Origin: JADYZU01 sp964443055
GTDB taxonomy: Bacteria; Pseudomonadota; Alphaproteobacteria; Rhodobacterales; Rhodobacteraceae
Direction: 5' to 3'
Assembly: GCA_964443055.1 (NCBI GenBank)
Contig: CAYUBT010000047.1
Coordinates: 1 to 15,811, forward strand
Length of the DNA stretch: 15,811 nt
Positions 14,007 to 15,811 of this stretch are shown here, one piece after another. The translations under genes were made by a program, and so were the position numbers. Below the pieces are notes generated by a model. That model searched no databases and was not told where the DNA came from. It saw nothing but the letters and a program-made list of their open reading frames with translations. Numbering within the stretch: position 1 is the stretch's first letter; every line of letters begins with the position of its first letter.

Positions 14007-14505
14007 CGGCGGCCACCTTTACGGAAACCATGCGGTCGGGGCTGGCTGGCGGCTCGCCGCGCGTAATCGCATCGACATGCTCCATGCCGGAAATCACCCG
14101 TCCATAGACCGTGTATTGCCGGTTGAGGAAATGGTTGTCGCTGAAATTGATGAAGAACTGGCTGTTCGCGGAATCAGGATTCTGCGACCGCGCCGCGCCC
14201 AATGTGCCGCGATCATGGGCAATGTTGGAGAATTCAGCCGGAAGGTCGGGCAGGTTCGATCCGCCGGTGCCCGCGCGGCGCAGGTTGAAGCCGTCTTCCA
14301 TGTCGCCATGTTCGACATCGCCGGTCTGGGCCATGAAACCCTCGATCACGCGATGGAAGGCAACATTGTCATACTGGCCGGACCGGGCGAGTTCCTTCAT
14401 CCTCTCGCAGTGTTTCGGGGCGATATCGGGCAGAAGCTCGATGACGACGGGGCCATCCTTGAGCGTGATGATGATCGTGTTCTCGGGGTCCTTGATCTCG
14501 GCCAC
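13996..14505 (-). CDS. ppiB: Cytoplasmic peptidyl-prolyl cis-trans isomerase B (GTG start)
   Basis: Cyclophilin of 169 residues without signal peptide, so acting in the cytoplasm. The motif FHRVIEGFMAQTGD (50-63) gives Arg52, Phe57, Met58 and Gln60; GTGGSNLPDLPAEFSN (79-94) and SQFFINFSDN (115-124) also match the family. The start codon is GTG at 14505, preceded by AGGAGAAAA at good spacing. It is the first gene of a two-gene unit with the exported cyclophilin and is divergent from pgk, with an 83-nt gap. The two cyclophilins are clearly related but not near-identical, so this is an old duplication with different cell locations. Confidence 0.95.
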   Translation of the reverse strand: MAEIKDPENTIIITLKDGPVVIELLPDIAPKHCERMKELARSGQYDNVAFHRVIEGFMAQTGDVEHGDMEDGFNLRRAGTGGSNLPDLPAEFSNIAHDRGTLGAARSQNPDSANSQFFINFSDNHFLNRQYTVYGRVISGMEHVDAITRGEPPASPDRMVSVKVAADVA

Positions 14506-14588
14506 GGGTTTTCTCCTGTTCGGGGCTGGCGGCTGACATAGGCAAATGGCATGGGAATGCCAAGAACCGCAGCCGGACGGAGGGGGCG

Positions 14589-15776
14589 ATGGGCTGGAAG
14601 ACGCTGGACGACATGGACCTTGCGGGCAGGCGCGTGCTGGTGCGGGTCGACATCAACGTGCCGGTCGAGGACGGGCATGTGACCGACGCCACACGGATCG
14701 AGCGGATCGTGCCGACCGTGCGCGACATCCTTGCCAGGGGCGGCCGGCCCGTGCTGCTCGCGCATTTCGGCAGACCAAGGGGCAAGGTCATGCGGGAAAT
14801 GTCGCTGGCACAGGTGGTCCCGGCGCTCGGTGCCGCTCTGGAAGCGCCGGTGGCATTCGCCAGCGATTGCGTGGGCGATGTGGCGGCGGCAGCGGTGGCG
14901 GGGATGGAGGACGGGCAGGTGCTCTTGCTGGAAAACACCCGTTTCCACCCGGGAGAAGAGGCGAACGACCCCGATTTCACCCGGGCACTGGCCGAAAACG
15001 GCGACATCTACGTGAACGACGCCTTCTCGGCCGCCCATCGCGCCCATGCGTCGACGGAAGGGCTTGCCCGGCTCCTGCCCGCCTGTGCCGGGCGGCTGAT
15101 GGAAGAGGAACTCTCGGCACTCGAGCGCGCGCTCGGCAGCCCCGAACGGCCGGTCATGGCCATCGTCGGCGGTGCAAAGGTCTCGACCAAGCTCGACCTG
15201 CTGCACAATCTCGCGGGCAGGACACAATTTCTCGTGATCGGCGGCGGCATGGCCAACACCTTCCTCGCCGCACAGGGCAAGCCCGTGGGAAAGTCGCTCT
15301 GCGAACACGACCTGGCTGCCACCGCCCGCACCATCCTTGACGAGGCGAAGACGCAGGGCTGCGAGGTGATCCTGCCCGTCGATGTCGTCATCGCCCGCGA
15401 ATTCCGCGCACATGCGCCCAGCGAGGTGGTCGATGCGGATGCCTGTCCCGATGACGCGATGATCCTTGACGCAGGCCCGCTCAGCATCGCCCATGTCGCC
15501 AAGGCACTCGCCGCCTCGCGCACCCTGGTGTGGAACGGCCCGCTCGGTGCCTTTGAACTGCCGCCGTTCGACACCGCCACGTTGGAGGTGGCGCGCCAGG
15601 CCGCCGCCAAGACACGCGCGGGCAGGCTCGTCTCGGTCGCGGGCGGGGGCGATACGGTCGCCGCACTGAACGCCGCAGGCGTGGTGGATGACTTCACCTA
15701 TGTCTCGACGGCGGGCGGGGCTTTCCTCGAATGGATGGAGGGCAAGACGCTGCCGGGGGTGAAGGCGCTCGGATAG
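14589..15776 (+). CDS. pgk: Phosphoglycerate kinase
   Basis: Glycolytic and Calvin-cycle enzyme that transfers phosphate between 1,3-bisphosphoglycerate and ADP. It is 395 residues, full length. Motifs seen are RVDINVP (19-25), HFGRPRG (59-65), LLENTRFHPGEE (113-124), NDAFSAAHRAHAST (143-156), GGAKVSTK (194-201), GGGMANTFL (218-226), NGPLGAFE (316-323) and the nucleotide-binding GGGDT (352-356). The ATG at 14589 follows GGAGGGGGC. It is complete and ordinary. Confidence 0.98.
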   Translation: MGWKTLDDMDLAGRRVLVRVDINVPVEDGHVTDATRIERIVPTVRDILARGGRPVLLAHFGRPRGKVMREMSLAQVVPALGAALEAPVAFASDCVGDVAAAAVAGMEDGQVLLLENTRFHPGEEANDPDFTRALAENGDIYVNDAFSAAHRAHASTEGLARLLPACAGRLMEEELSALERALGSPERPVMAIVGGAKVSTKLDLLHNLAGRTQFLVIGGGMANTFLAAQGKPVGKSLCEHDLAATARTILDEAKTQGCEVILPVDVVIAREFRAHAPSEVVDADACPDDAMILDAGPLSIAHVAKALAASRTLVWNGPLGAFELPPFDTATLEVARQAAAKTRAGRLVSVAGGGDTVAALNAAGVVDDFTYVSTAGGAFLEWMEGKTLPGVKALG

Positions 15777-15783
15777 GCGGGCT

Positions 15784-15801
15784 CCGGATCCATCGATCCG
15801 G
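15784..15801 (+). terminator. Hairpin just after pgk (weak terminator candidate)
   Basis: CCGGATC (15784-15790) pairs perfectly with GATCCGG (15795-15801) over a CATC loop, 7 nt after the pgk stop. It is followed by TCGTCATT rather than a pure T-run, so termination efficiency is doubtful. It abuts a possible repeat copy at the window edge. Confidence 0.4.
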
Positions 15802-15802
15802 T

Positions 15803-15811
15803 CGTCATTGC
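15803..15811. repeat. Probable start of dispersed repeat copy C, cut by the window edge
   Basis: The last nine bases, CGTCATTGC, equal the terminal bases of copies A and B. The position, just beyond the end of pgk, matches that of the other copies relative to their upstream genes. Nine bases are too few to prove a full copy or its orientation. Confidence 0.45.

Noticed and set aside
13020..14066. 348-residue plus-strand frame running through the cyclophilin
   Set aside because: Only the first ~105 codons carry protein similarity (the FAD-oxidoreductase remnant). The rest is antisense to the exported cyclophilin.
14397..15494. 365-residue minus-strand open frame
   Set aside because: It is antisense to pgk and overlaps the ppiB start. 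The pgk product is complete and typical.

Overview
The window looks like chromosomal DNA of an alphaproteobacterium, most likely Rhodobacterales (Paracoccaceae/Roseobacteraceae). The reasons are the high G+C and strongly GC-ending codons in every gene, a gcvT-gcvH-gcvP operon behind a tandem glycine riboswitch, a ppi pair divergent from pgk, and a FrcBCA-like sugar ABC transporter. This placement is by inference from gene types, not from a database match.

Layout. The left part (1-5731) is read from the minus strand. It holds the 5' half of gcvP (running off the left edge), gcvH, gcvT, a two-aptamer glycine riboswitch, cysK, and a LacI-family regulator. Two copies of a dispersed palindromic repeat lie just 3' of cysK and of the lacI-type gene. 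The centre (5815-12700, plus strand) is one compact seven-gene operon transcribed divergently from the regulator: an IolE-family dehydratase, a Gfo/Idh/MocA oxidoreductase, an IolG-type inositol 2-dehydrogenase, an SDR oxidoreductase, then a periplasmic sugar-binding protein, a permease and a single-domain ATPase. A tRNA-Ser(UGA) follows, then a 5'-truncated and frameshifted remnant of an FAD-dependent oxidoreductase. The right part holds two overlapping cyclophilin genes on the minus strand (one exported, one cytoplasmic), the divergent pgk gene, and the first nine bases of what may be a third repeat copy at the edge.

How the genes work together. The gcv operon would break down glycine and feed one-carbon units to tetrahydrofolate, with glycine sensed by the leader RNA. 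The central operon reads as an import-and-oxidise module for an inositol or a related cyclic polyol. The transporter brings it in, IolG-type and Gfo-type dehydrogenases make a keto form, the IolE-like enzyme dehydrates it, and the SDR carries out a further redox step. A palindrome between regulator and operon is a plausible operator. The later myo-inositol genes (iolD, iolB, iolC, iolA) are not here, and the IolE-like protein departs from the family at a motif next to its active site. The substrate may therefore not be plain myo-inositol. This is the part of the window most likely to hold undescribed biochemistry. The remaining genes are ordinary housekeeping genes.
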